A program made the translations under genes and the position numbers. From UBA822 sp965249775 (GTDB lineage Bacteria; Gemmatimonadota; Gemmatimonadetes; Longimicrobiales; Gaopeijiaceae), in contig OZ252253.1 of NCBI GenBank assembly GCA_965249775.1, positions 620,001-684,000 on the forward strand: 64,000 nucleotides of DNA. The letters run 5' to 3'. Of the stretch, positions 30,625-38,757 are shown piece after piece. The notes beneath the pieces are model-generated. The model had not been told where the DNA came from and ran no database searches. It saw only the letters and a program-made list of their open reading frames with translations. Each line of letters opens with the position of its first letter. Position 1 is the first letter of the stretch.

Positions 30625-31228
30625 GGTTCCCCTCCTGGGTTGGATGGATCGAGCGTCGCGCTCTGATCATTCCGTCCTCTCTCTGAGAGGTCCAGGAGGG
30701 GGCCTGCATGAGTATCAAGCGATTGCTGCAGTCGCGGTAGCCGTCCGGCTCGCGCGCTACGCTTGCGGTCACCACATTAGCCGCGCAGCAGAATCGCAGA
30801 GACGTTCTATGAAAGAGAGTGTCAAGACCGGGCTCCGCCCCGGCCGGATGCGAAGCGGTGGAGCGCTTGGCACTCAGCCCCTTGGTTGGATTAGCCCGGT
30901 CGTCAGAGAGCGGTATGCTGGATGAGTCAGTCTTCGTGTCGACCATGATGATCCTCGCTTGGGTGATCGATCCGTCCGGACTTGATTGAGTGGACCTGGG
31001 TCGTACGACGCGAACCATGGTTCTATCTGAGACTCAGCCTGGGGCCGGCCTGACACTTCTTCGGGTTCTGCGGAAGGGCCTGGAGTTAGACTCGTGCCTC
31101 GGCGTGACTGGGAGCCTGGCGTACGTCTCTGCTTGAGACTGCCTCCCGCACCGTCGTCCGGGGGATTCGACGTTCCAAGGGATCGAGGGTCAAGCGCTGC
31201 ACCCACGCTCCAGGACGACGAACCCCCT
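30625..31228. other. Noncoding region between two IS110-type genes
   Basis: About 600 bases without a convincing gene. IS110-family elements encode a structured guide (bridge/seek) RNA in the noncoding end next to the transposase gene, so this stretch could contain such RNAs, downstream of the intact copy or upstream of the broken one. No element ends were defined. Confidence 0.3.
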
Positions 31229-32293
31229 CTACATTTGGGGTCGACTCAGCTGGGTCGGATCAAAGACTTCTCCGGTTTTGAGTAGACGAAGGGTGAGCGC
31301 GGCGAGCTTGCGAGCCAGCGTCACACGGGCGAGCTCCTCGCGCATCCCGCGCTCGATCATACGGTGATAGAAGTCTTGGAATGGGCCCCGACGTCCGATG
31401 GCTACGTTGGCGGCGCCCTTAAAGACATTCTTGAGTACGCGATTGTGGTTGCGGTTCAACCCTCGCGTGAGCGGAGGCCGACGGCGCCGCCGAGGACGCC
31501 CGTCGAACAACTCGTAGTCGGCGCTCGAGCGCGTGACGACGGCGAGTCCGGCATAGGCCCACAGGTTGCGCTTCGTGCGGAAGCGCCATGGCGTACCGAT
31601 GGTTGCCAACAACAGCGCGATACGCACGGGCCCGAAGTAGGGGATCGTCTTGAGCACGCCAAAGGCCGGATCGCGCTTCGCTTCGGCCACCATGGCCGCC
31701 TTGGTCTTCTTGCGCTGAGTCCGAAGCACATCAAGCTGAGCGTACAGGGTCTCGGCACGTAGCCGAGCACCGTGCTCGGGTAGCTGTGCGACCCAGGCGG
31801 CGCGCCCCTTCGGCTGGTAGACACCGCCGCCCGTGGTTCGGATGGCCCGCGCACGGAACAGTGCCTTGAGCCGCAGCATCACGCGCGTGCCGTCCTCGAC
31901 GAGGTTACGATAGGCTCGAGTCAGCTCCTTGAGGTCGGCTCGGCCGTGTGCGCCATGGTAGACCGCTCGCAGCCTGCCGCACCGCAACTGCTCCGACAGA
32001 TCGTCGGCATCGACCTGGTCCCCCTTGTTACCCGAGCGCTTCTCGCCTCTGCGGTCACACACGATCACCCGATCCACCCGAGGACTCAGTAGGTCATACA
32101 GCCACTGCGCCTGCGTTCCCTCCTCGAACACCACGTGCACCGAGCCAGCCATCGCGCTGAAGAACTCCCGGATCGATTTGTCGCTCGTCTCGACCACGCT
32201 ACGCGCGATCACACGCCCCCCTGCGTTTCGAACCGTTGCCACTGTCATTGCCTGATGCACGTCGAGCCCCACATACTTCGTCGTTCGTTTCAT
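31229..32293 (-). CDS. IS110-family transposase, intact
   Basis: A 354-residue DEDD transposase: YVGLDVHQAMTVATV (first Asp), VVFEEGTQAQWLYDLL (Glu), KGDQVDADDLSEQLR (Asp pair), then LKTIPYFGPVRIALLLATIG and the C-terminal Tnp20-type domain with RTKRNLWAYAGLAVVTRSSADY and NRVLKNVFKGAA. The serine-bearing region (VVTRSSADY) is present and the frame is unbroken. It is a different lineage from the broken IS110 gene nearby. The ATG at 32293 is chosen because the family starts close to YVGLDVHQ and an AGAGGG lies upstream; an in-frame ATG at 32338 is also possible. Element copy B begins only 76 bases upstream, so the upstream end of this IS may have been cut. Confidence 0.88.
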   Translation of the reverse strand: MKRTTKYVGLDVHQAMTVATVRNAGGRVIARSVVETSDKSIREFFSAMAGSVHVVFEEGTQAQWLYDLLSPRVDRVIVCDRRGEKRSGNKGDQVDADDLSEQLRCGRLRAVYHGAHGRADLKELTRAYRNLVEDGTRVMLRLKALFRARAIRTTGGGVYQPKGRAAWVAQLPEHGARLRAETLYAQLDVLRTQRKKTKAAMVAEAKRDPAFGVLKTIPYFGPVRIALLLATIGTPWRFRTKRNLWAYAGLAVVTRSSADYELFDGRPRRRRRPPLTRGLNRNHNRVLKNVFKGAANVAIGRRGPFQDFYHRMIERGMREELARVTLARKLAALTLRLLKTGEVFDPTQLSRPQM

Positions 32294-32507
32294 GAGAGCC
32301 GCCCTCTGCTGTGGTCCATGGTCGTTTCGCAACTCCACGGTACCCGCAGGGGGCGTGCTTTCAAGTTGTGTTGAACTAAACCGCTACGCGGTGGGTGGTG
32401 TTGGCTACCGGGCGGGTCGTGGTTCCCGCGTGTGAGTAGGGCCAAGGTCCCGAGGACCGGGCGAGTAGGTTGCGAGTCCCAACGCAACCCCGTCCAGGAG
32501 GGACCCG

Positions 32508-33362
32508 ATGAGCGAGCTACGCCGGAAGATGCTGACGGATCTGCGGATCCGGAACTATGCGGAGCGGACGCAGGAGATCTACATCACGCGTGTTGCCGAG
32601 ATGGGGCGCCACTTTGGGCGTTCTCCGGCAGATCTGAGCGCAGAGGAGGTACGCGAGTACCTGCGCTACCTGACCGAGGAGCGGAAGGTCTCACGCTCGG
32701 AGTTTGCTCAGACGGTGGGAGGGCTCCGATTCTTGTACCGGTTCACGCTGCAACGGCCGGAGATGGTGCCGCAGATCCCGTACCCTCGCCTGAAGAGACG
32801 CCACCCGGTGGTTCTGAGTCCCGGGGAGGTGGCTCGTCTTCTGAAGGCGATCCGGAACCGGAAGCATCGAACGGTGGCGCTCGTGCTGTACGGGGCGGGG
32901 CTGCGGATCAGCGAGGCGCTGGCGCTCGAGCTGCGCGACATCGACTCACAGCGAATGGTGATCACGGTTCGGCACGGCAAGGGCGACGCCGACCGGCAGG
33001 TCGCGTTGTCAGAGGTCCTACTCGAAGCGCTCCGTACGTACTGGCTGGCCTATCGGCCCGCGCGTTGCCTGTTTCCTGGAGGAGATCCAGAGAAGCCGAT
33101 GGTGAGCTCGACGATCCAGCGTGCCCTGAAGGCGGCACGCGTTAGGGCGGGGATCGCGAAGCCGGCAGGCCCACACGTTCTGCGCCACAGCTACGCGACG
33201 CACCTAATGGAGGCGGGCACGGACCTGCGCGTGATCCAGACGCTGCTCGGTCATCGCTCGCTCAGGACCACGCAGATCTATACCCATGTGGCGACGGAGC
33301 GACTGCGAAGCACCAGGAGTCCCTTGGACGCGTTGAGCGGAGTGCTTACGAGCACCGAGTAG
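32508..33362 (+). CDS. Tyrosine recombinase/integrase, copy B
   Basis: The 284-residue protein is identical to the copy A recombinase, with the same catalytic Arg, HxxR, His and Tyr. It is directly followed by the transposase gene without spacing. Confidence 0.92.
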   Translation: MSELRRKMLTDLRIRNYAERTQEIYITRVAEMGRHFGRSPADLSAEEVREYLRYLTEERKVSRSEFAQTVGGLRFLYRFTLQRPEMVPQIPYPRLKRRHPVVLSPGEVARLLKAIRNRKHRTVALVLYGAGLRISEALALELRDIDSQRMVITVRHGKGDADRQVALSEVLLEALRTYWLAYRPARCLFPGGDPEKPMVSSTIQRALKAARVRAGIAKPAGPHVLRHSYATHLMEAGTDLRVIQTLLGHRSLRTTQIYTHVATERLRSTRSPLDALSGVLTSTE

Positions 33363-34571
33363 GTGCCCGAGCGACCTCGGCACGAGGTCGCGGAGATCTT
33401 CAAACGCCACCTGGGAAGTGAAGCCCAGCGTAGCCGTCCGCCATGGAGCTGGGAGCAGCGAGCGGTCGTCGAGCGGATCACCGCGTGCCGGACGGCGCGG
33501 TTGGGTGGCCACATCGACGCGTGCGACGCCTGCGGACACCAAAGGATCTCCTACAACTCGTGCAGGAACCGCCACTGTCCGAAGTGTCAGGGCAGCGCCC
33601 AGGTAGCCTGGCTCGAAGCACGCCAGGCCGACGTGTTGCCCGTGCCCTACGCTCACGTGGTCTTCACGATACCACGGGTTCTCGCACCGCTCGCGCTTCA
33701 GAACCCGAAGGTCGTCTACGATCTTCTGCTCCGCACCTCGGCCCGGACGCTTCAGGAGATCGCCAACAACCCGAAGCATCTCGGCGCCAGGCTCGGGTTC
33801 TTCGCCATCCTACATACCTGGGGCCAGACGCTCATCCATCACCCGCACGTACACTGTGTGGTGCCGGCGGGTGGACTGGCCGAAGATAGACGCACGTGGC
33901 GTGCGTGTCGGCCCGGCTTCTTCCTGCCCGTCCGCGTGTTGAGCCGGCTCTTCCGCGGCAAGTTCCTGGCCGGGCTCCATGAAGCGTTCCGTGAGGACCG
34001 CATCGAGCTGCACGGCCGCCTCGCTCGCTACCGAAGTTCGTCTGCGTTCGGCCGCTATCTCCATGAGGCATGCCGCACCGAATGGGTGGTCTATGCCAAG
34101 CCACCCTTCGAGCGCCCCGAACGCGTGCTCGAGTATCTGGCCCGCTACACCCACCGCATCGCGATCTCGAACCACCGGCTGCTCCACGTCGATGACGAGG
34201 TCGTGAGCCTCCGCTACAAGGACTACCGCAGTCGCCGGTCCCGCTCCCTCACGCTCCCGCTCGGTGAGTTCACCCGCCGCTTCCTGCTGCACGTCCTCCC
34301 CAAGGGCTTCGTCCGTATCCGCCACTACGGGTTCCTCGCCAACAGTGGCCGCGCACGACTGCTCGCGTGCTGCCGTGGCGCCCTCGGCCAGCCCGAAGAT
34401 AGGCAGTTCGAGCAAGTGTCCGGGCGAAGCGAGGACAACGGACCCTTCCTCGAGCTTCTGCCCCAGAGCTTGCGCCTCTGCCCCCACTGTGGACGCGGTC
34501 CGATGCGGTGCATCGAGGTACTCGGACGCCCACCGCCCAGCCATCACCAGTCCCGTCGTGCCACAGCCTAA
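33363..34571 (+). CDS. IS91-family HUH transposase, copy B
   Basis: The 402-residue protein is identical to copy A. The one base change noticed between copies (position 34367) is silent (CTA to CTG, Leu). Zinc-ribbon cysteines, HVH motif and tyrosine pair are all retained. Confidence 0.93.
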   Translation: MPERPRHEVAEIFKRHLGSEAQRSRPPWSWEQRAVVERITACRTARLGGHIDACDACGHQRISYNSCRNRHCPKCQGSAQVAWLEARQADVLPVPYAHVVFTIPRVLAPLALQNPKVVYDLLLRTSARTLQEIANNPKHLGARLGFFAILHTWGQTLIHHPHVHCVVPAGGLAEDRRTWRACRPGFFLPVRVLSRLFRGKFLAGLHEAFREDRIELHGRLARYRSSSAFGRYLHEACRTEWVVYAKPPFERPERVLEYLARYTHRIAISNHRLLHVDDEVVSLRYKDYRSRRSRSLTLPLGEFTRRFLLHVLPKGFVRIRHYGFLANSGRARLLACCRGALGQPEDRQFEQVSGRSEDNGPFLELLPQSLRLCPHCGRGPMRCIEVLGRPPPSHHQSRRATA

Positions 34572-34776
34572 TCGAATGGCCTCGCCCGAGCGGGGTCCTG
34601 CACCCGTCTGTGCCTGTGTCGACCTTGGCCACCCGCCATCCTTCTCGCCGTTCCCCGACACGGACTCTGCCTTCTGTTCCCCGCACTCGTGCAGTGCGAG
34701 CTCCGCGGGCCGCTCCCGCCGCCTCAACCCCCGGGCTCCTCAATCTCCATAGCCCCACCCACCGCGTAGCGGCTCA

Positions 34777-34864
34777 GCTCAACTGATCGTTGCCACACTC
34801 CCTTGACTCTCGCATCGTCAACCCACCGCGCTTAGAGTGTGGAAACAATCCTTAATCGTTAGAC
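34777..34864 (+). repeat. attC-like recombination site at the right end of copy B
   Basis: Same 88-bp structure as at 28302-28389: GCTCAAC core, CCACACTC/GAGTGTGG boxes, GTTAGAC core. The next bases (AGCTT) are the start of a new cassette-like unit. Confidence 0.6.
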
Positions 34865-34889
34865 AGCTTCGCTATCTATGGAGGTTGAG

Positions 34890-35264
34890 ATGAGTCGCTC
34901 AGAACTCCTGCTCCTCGATGGTATCGGGAACGTCGGCCTCGGCGCCATCCTCATCGTAGCTCCCCTAAGACTGTCATCCTGGCTGGGCCTCCCCGAGCCT
35001 GCCTCCGGGATTTTTCCGAGTCTCTTTGGTGCCGTCTTGGTGGGGATCGGGATCGCGCTCTTGATGCAGCGACGGGGCACGAGTCGCGAGGCACTGGGAC
35101 TCACCGGCGCACTTGTCATCAACTCATGCTTCGGCGTGGCGCTCTTCGGCTGGCTGCTGGCTGGTGGCTTGGGGCTTCCCGTTCACGGCGCTCTCATACT
35201 TTGGACCCTCGCTGTCATTCTTATCGTGCTGAGCGCCATCGAGCTGGCTTCCACCAGACGCTGA
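34890..35264 (+). CDS. Small four-helix membrane protein in a cassette-like unit
   Basis: A 124-residue hydrophobic protein with about four membrane segments (LLLLDGIGNVGLGAILIVAP, FPSLFGAVLVGIGIALLM, LTGALVINSCFGVALFGWLLA, ALILWTLAVILIVLSAIELA). I do not recognise the family. GGAGGTTGAG gives a clear ribosome binding site for the ATG at 34890. The unit starts GTTAGACAGCTT (34858-34869) and ends AAGCTGTCTAAC (35272-35283), exact inverse complements just outside the gene, as in integron cassettes. The stop codon lies 12 bases before the right core. Confidence 0.78.
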   Translation: MSRSELLLLDGIGNVGLGAILIVAPLRLSSWLGLPEPASGIFPSLFGAVLVGIGIALLMQRRGTSREALGLTGALVINSCFGVALFGWLLAGGLGLPVHGALILWTLAVILIVLSAIELASTRR

Positions 35265-35271
35265 CGTCGAA

Positions 35272-35283
35272 AAGCTGTCTAAC
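35272..35283 (+). repeat. Right core of the second cassette-like unit
   Basis: AAGCTGTCTAAC is the inverse complement of 34858-34869. No matching GTTRRRY core was found within the next 150 bases, so the attC here may be truncated or the neighbouring DNA has been replaced. Confidence 0.5.
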
Positions 35284-35316
35284 ACCATTAAGAAGGACGG
35301 GGTCAAGTGGACGATT

Positions 35317-36306
35317 TCATAGGGAACGCCGGTGCTGGTCGGAGCCGGGAGGTCTCTGGCGCAGCAGCAACACCAGTGCGGTGGCGGTGATGGCTCCGTA
35401 CGCGGCCCCAAGCCCGGGTGGGCCGGCCATGTCCCCCAGGGGCATTCCCACGACCCAGGCCACTGTACTGACCAGCACCCACCAGCCCGCCCGGCGGACT
35501 TGCCCCCGCAACACCATCCATTGGAGCACCCCGACCACGGTTCCGAATATGCTCGCGCCCCCGAGCCAGCCCAGGTCCGGGTTGACCATACCCACACCGA
35601 AGACCACGCCACCGACGACGGCCACGGCCCCGATGCTGGCCAGCACCCACCAACCTGCCCGGGTCACGTGTCGTCGCAGTACGAGCCATTGCAACACCCC
35701 CATCACGATCCCGCCCACGGCCAAGCCCAGGTACCCAGCCAAGATGTCATTGGGGATGGACTGCAGCGTCTTTGGTTCGGTGCCATCGAACCAGCCCCAA
35801 TACACCCCCCAGCCCCACCCGACCGCAGCGGCCATCAGCCACAGGAACCACACGCGCCACGCCGGCCCCCGCTGCGGCGCCAGAGCCAACCACGCCGCGA
35901 TCATCATGAAACCGGCCAGGGCATTGAAGAAGATGTCTCGGTAATCGAAAACCCGGCTCGGGAGCATCCACTGGATGATTTCGTCGATCGTACCCAGCAG
36001 CGCGGTCACCGCCACGGTAAGAGCGGCGGCCGCCGGTACGCGGCCGCCATTGCGGACTCGCTCGAGGAGCGCTTGGTAGATGATGGCGGCCACGACGCCG
36101 TACTCGATCAGGTGGGTGCGCTCCTCCCAACTATCTATCCTGATCCACACCATCAGATAGGCGAACACCACGCCGAGCGCCGCTCCGATCTCCTGCCAGC
36201 CAGGACGCCTCTTCACCCATGAGGCGGCGATCGCCCCCACCACCAAGAGCAGAACGAGCCCGAACGAGACCCTCAGCAGATTACGTTCGCGCAGCGCCTC
36301 GGCCAA
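35317..36306 (-). CDS. VanZ-family membrane protein with a repeated C-terminal half
   Basis: A 329-residue polytopic protein. Residues 35-145 match the VanZ pattern: EERTHLIEYGVVAAIIYQALL, then LLGTIDEIIQWMLPSRVFDYRDIFFNALAGF (conserved D-E..Q, R..D and N..G). VanZ proteins are known from teicoplanin resistance, though most family members have no defined function. The C-terminal half contains two related segments, GVLQWLVLRRHVTRAGWWVLAS and GVLQWMVLRGQVRRAGWWVLVS, suggesting internal duplication. The start appears to be TTG at 36306 with GGAG just before it; no ATG is available nearby. The gene is not obviously cassette associated. Confidence 0.78.
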   Translation of the reverse strand: MAEALRERNLLRVSFGLVLLLVVGAIAASWVKRRPGWQEIGAALGVVFAYLMVWIRIDSWEERTHLIEYGVVAAIIYQALLERVRNGGRVPAAAALTVAVTALLGTIDEIIQWMLPSRVFDYRDIFFNALAGFMMIAAWLALAPQRGPAWRVWFLWLMAAAVGWGWGVYWGWFDGTEPKTLQSIPNDILAGYLGLAVGGIVMGVLQWLVLRRHVTRAGWWVLASIGAVAVVGGVVFGVGMVNPDLGWLGGASIFGTVVGVLQWMVLRGQVRRAGWWVLVSTVAWVVGMPLGDMAGPPGLGAAYGAITATALVLLLRQRPPGSDQHRRSL

Positions 36307-36449
36307 TGTCTCCGCCAGCCCCAGGGGTGGAGTAGATCGCCACCATGACGGCCAGCGCCCAGAGCCAGAGGTGCCGTTCCCGATCAGAAGTGAAGAGAGA
36401 CATTTGTGGCACCCCTCCTTAGGGGTGGCTCACGGTGGGGCTCACGTAA

Positions 36450-36492
36450 GTTGACGGCGTCAACATACGGTTCGATGTTGATGATGTCAACA
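36450..36492. promoter_or_regulatory. Pair of TTGAC-type palindromes, operator-like
   Basis: GTTGACGGCGTCAAC and TGTTGATGATGTCAACA share half-sites TTGA(C)/(G)TCAA and lie 11 bases apart. Such pairs are typical of dimeric repressor sites. The regulator and target are unknown. Confidence 0.4.
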
Positions 36493-36531
36493 TGGCCCTG
36501 GGCGGGAGTGGCGACTCCTCCTGCGTGTGGA

Positions 36532-36624
36532 AGGGAGAGGGATCGACGGTCCTCCTCCGGCCGACGCTTCGCTCTACGGCTTCGCCGCAGACCGTCCTAC
36601 GGAGGACCATCGATCCCTCTCCCT
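36532..36624. repeat. Long hairpin, 24-bp arms
   Basis: Left arm 36532-36555 and right arm 36601-36624 are inverse complements with about one mismatch (arms contain GGGAGAGGGATCGA and the reverse), enclosing 45 bases that hold further short inverted pieces. It may be a REP-like or MITE-like element, or a terminator without T-tract. Confidence 0.55.
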
Positions 36625-36775
36625 CTAGGCGTGCCCCTGGAGCCGAACACCGCCCGCCCGGGCTTGGGGGGGCTTTGGCGGGGTGGTGGGAATTCCGCTA
36701 AGCCCACAACGTACTTTGCAGCGGTCCGTTGTCGCCTCGATTGCCACTAACTGCTTGGCAGTGTGATCTTCCCGT

Positions 36776-37717
36776 ATGAGTTCCGAGACACCCCTCGCTG
36801 AAGCGAACATCCCAACCCGCACGGGTTATGTGACGCTCCTGGGGCGGCCTAACTCGGGCAAATCCACGCTCATGAATGGTTTGATCGGACAGAAACTCAG
36901 CATCGTCACGGCCAAAGCCCAGACCACGTGGCAACGCATCACGGGCATCCATACTACGGATCGCACTCAGGCCATTTTCCTCGATACGCCGGGCCTGCTC
37001 TTGGCCAAGGATCTCTTTCAACATTCCATGCTCGAAGAGGCCCTGGACGCGGTGAGGGAAGGAGACCTCATCCTGCTTCTGGTGGACGCTACCGATCCGC
37101 TCCACGAAGCAGAAAAGAAGGCCATCCGCGAGGCGCTCTCACTGTCGGGCGCTCCCCTGATCGTCGTGATCAACAAGATCGACGCAGCCAGTCCGGACCA
37201 GATCGCCAGCATCTCGCAATGGGCCAGCTCCGAGCTCCAGGGGGAACCACACGGGATCTCCGCCCTTCACGGTGAGGGAGTGGAGGCGTTGTGGTCGGAA
37301 ATCGCGGAGGCGCTACCCGAAGGGCCGTTCCTCTATCCACCTGCCGACATCGCGGCCGCGCCGGTCCGATTCTTCGTGGGTGAGTTCATCCGGGAGGCGG
37401 TCTTCGAACAGTTCCGCGAGGAGGTTCCGTACTCGGTCTTCGCCGTGGTTGACGAGTACCGTGAGGATCAGGACCCCGTCTTTATCAAAGCGAATCTGTT
37501 CGTGGAAAGGAACTCGCAGAAGGGAATCGTGGTTGGAGAGAAGGGGGCGGCGATCCGAGAGTTGGGTCGATCCGCTCGCGAGAAGATCGAGGAGTTCATC
37601 GGACGACGAGTCTACCTCGAACTCCGAGTCAAGCTTCTCCCGAAATGGCGACGAAGGGAAAAGGACCTCGGTCGGTTCGGTTTTCGAGTACCTGTAGGAC
37701 GCGCCGGCAATGAGTAA
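36776..37717 (+). CDS. era: GTPase Era
   Basis: A 313-residue ribosome-assembly GTPase. Nucleotide motifs are visible: G1 GRPNSGKST (23-31), G2 region QTTWQRITGI, G3 DTPG (70-73) and G4 NKID (about 132-135). A C-terminal KH domain with VGEKGAAIRELG binds the 3' end of 16S rRNA. Length is normal. Its 3' end overlaps the next gene by 8 bases. The broader group (era, an outer membrane protein, rnr) suggests an RNA-processing and envelope locus. Confidence 0.96.
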   Translation: MSSETPLAEANIPTRTGYVTLLGRPNSGKSTLMNGLIGQKLSIVTAKAQTTWQRITGIHTTDRTQAIFLDTPGLLLAKDLFQHSMLEEALDAVREGDLILLLVDATDPLHEAEKKAIREALSLSGAPLIVVINKIDAASPDQIASISQWASSELQGEPHGISALHGEGVEALWSEIAEALPEGPFLYPPADIAAAPVRFFVGEFIREAVFEQFREEVPYSVFAVVDEYREDQDPVFIKANLFVERNSQKGIVVGEKGAAIRELGRSAREKIEEFIGRRVYLELRVKLLPKWRRREKDLGRFGFRVPVGRAGNE

Positions 37718-38702
37718 AAACTCGCAAATCATAACAGCCGTTCTGCTGGCGTTGGTTTTACCGATCCATGTCCTTGGTCAAGACCCTGCCTCTGAGCCCC
37801 CCCCTTCCGAGGGAGCGCTTTTTCTGCTCTTACCCGTGGGAGCCGAGGGTGTATCTCTAGGCCGCGCGATGACGGCGGTCACCAGCTCTGAGTCGGCGTT
37901 CTGGAATCCCGCTGGGCTCTCGAGGCTATCCCGGACCGAGCTCGTGATCATGAGAGGAGACCCGCTCGCAGGCGAGTCGACTGCGCTATCATGGTTGATC
38001 TCGCGGCAGCCGCTCGGCGTATTGGGTCTCTCGTACCACCTGCTCGATGGGGGTGAACAGGATCTCGTAGACGACCAGCAGAACGTCCGTGGTACGATCA
38101 GCATCCGGAGTCATGTCGGTGTCGTCTCCGTCGCTACACCGCTGGCCAGATGGCTCGACGTTGGACTCAACATGAAGATTGTGCGATTCAATCTCAACTG
38201 TCGGGGGCAATGCGACGACGCCGGCGTCCAGTCCAGTGGTTGGGCCGGGGACATCGGTTTCCAGTCACAGCCCCTCGAGAATCTGCGCCTCCGATTCGGC
38301 GCCATGCTGGCACACTTCGGGCCGAGCTTCCAGGTGATCAACGCCGCCCAAGCCGACCCGCTCCCCACGAGATTGAGGCTCTCGGCCGCCTACGATGTTC
38401 TCCAGCACTTCACGGCTCCGGCAGATTTGGCTCTATGGATACGTGTCGAGGTCGAGGATCGCTGGAGACGCGCCGGTGAAGCTACTTCATTTTACGTTGG
38501 AACGGAGTTGGTGGTTGGAGGCGACGACGGGATCTTTCTTCGGGCCAGTCGCGCCAGTGGGGAAATCAACCAGGCTGCCGAAATCGCTTTTGGCCTCGGA
38601 TTGCGATACGAGAGTTTCGAGCTCGCTCTGGCAAGGAGTTTCGCGTCTTCCATCGTGGAAGGGAGTGAACCGGTCTACGTGTCCTTTGGCATCCGTTTCT
38701 AG
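37710..38702 (+). CDS. PorV/UPF0164-like outer membrane protein
   Basis: A 330-residue protein with a signal peptide (residues 1-23, ending HVLGQ) and a beta-barrel pattern. The opening GALFLLLPVGAEGVSLGRAMTAVTSSESAFWNPAGLSRL is the recognisable PorV/UPF0164 signature: a small-residue turn, then WNPAGL. The chain ends in alternating beta strands with terminal aromatic F (YVSFGIRF). PorV-like barrels in Bacteroidota serve type IX secretion, and wider family members have unknown roles. The start lies inside the end of era. Confidence 0.8.
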   Translation: MSKNSQIITAVLLALVLPIHVLGQDPASEPPPSEGALFLLLPVGAEGVSLGRAMTAVTSSESAFWNPAGLSRLSRTELVIMRGDPLAGESTALSWLISRQPLGVLGLSYHLLDGGEQDLVDDQQNVRGTISIRSHVGVVSVATPLARWLDVGLNMKIVRFNLNCRGQCDDAGVQSSGWAGDIGFQSQPLENLRLRFGAMLAHFGPSFQVINAAQADPLPTRLRLSAAYDVLQHFTAPADLALWIRVEVEDRWRRAGEATSFYVGTELVVGGDDGIFLRASRASGEINQAAEIAFGLGLRYESFELALARSFASSIVEGSEPVYVSFGIRF

Positions 38703-38757
38703 AAAGCTGTCGAGGGAGCACGGCGGACTGCTGGTTTCACGAGGAAGTCTATTCCGG

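Larger units (their letters stand above)
32370..34864 (+). mobile_element. IS91-like element with tyrosine recombinase, copy B
   Basis: The second copy of the 2,495-bp unit, same orientation, with identical boundaries (GTTGAAC left; GTTAGAC right). The left flank differs completely from copy A (upstream end of an IS110-type gene rather than the rRNA spacer), and the right flank is a different cassette-like gene. Both insertions therefore ended at exactly the same bases. Two direct copies 6.5 kb apart could also mobilise or delete the DNA between them by homologous recombination. Confidence 0.8.
36307..36775. other. Palindrome-rich intergenic region
   Basis: No credible gene in about 470 bases. 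It contains a small hairpin ACCCCT-CCTT-AGGGGT (36411-36426), a perfect 15-bp palindrome GTTGACGGCGTCAAC (36450-36464), a related inverted repeat TGTTGA-TGATG-TCAACA (36476-36492) and a long hairpin with 24-bp arms (36532-36555 with 36601-36624). It separates the mobile island from era. Confidence 0.6.

Noticed and set aside
35332..36222. Plus-strand ORF opposite the VanZ-like gene
   Set aside because: It is His/Pro/Gln-rich shadow sequence of a clear membrane protein gene.
38395..38757. N-terminal extension of the DUF5683-like ORF
   Set aside because: It lies fully inside the PorV-like gene in another frame and reads as non-protein-like sequence; a signal peptide begins only near 38758.
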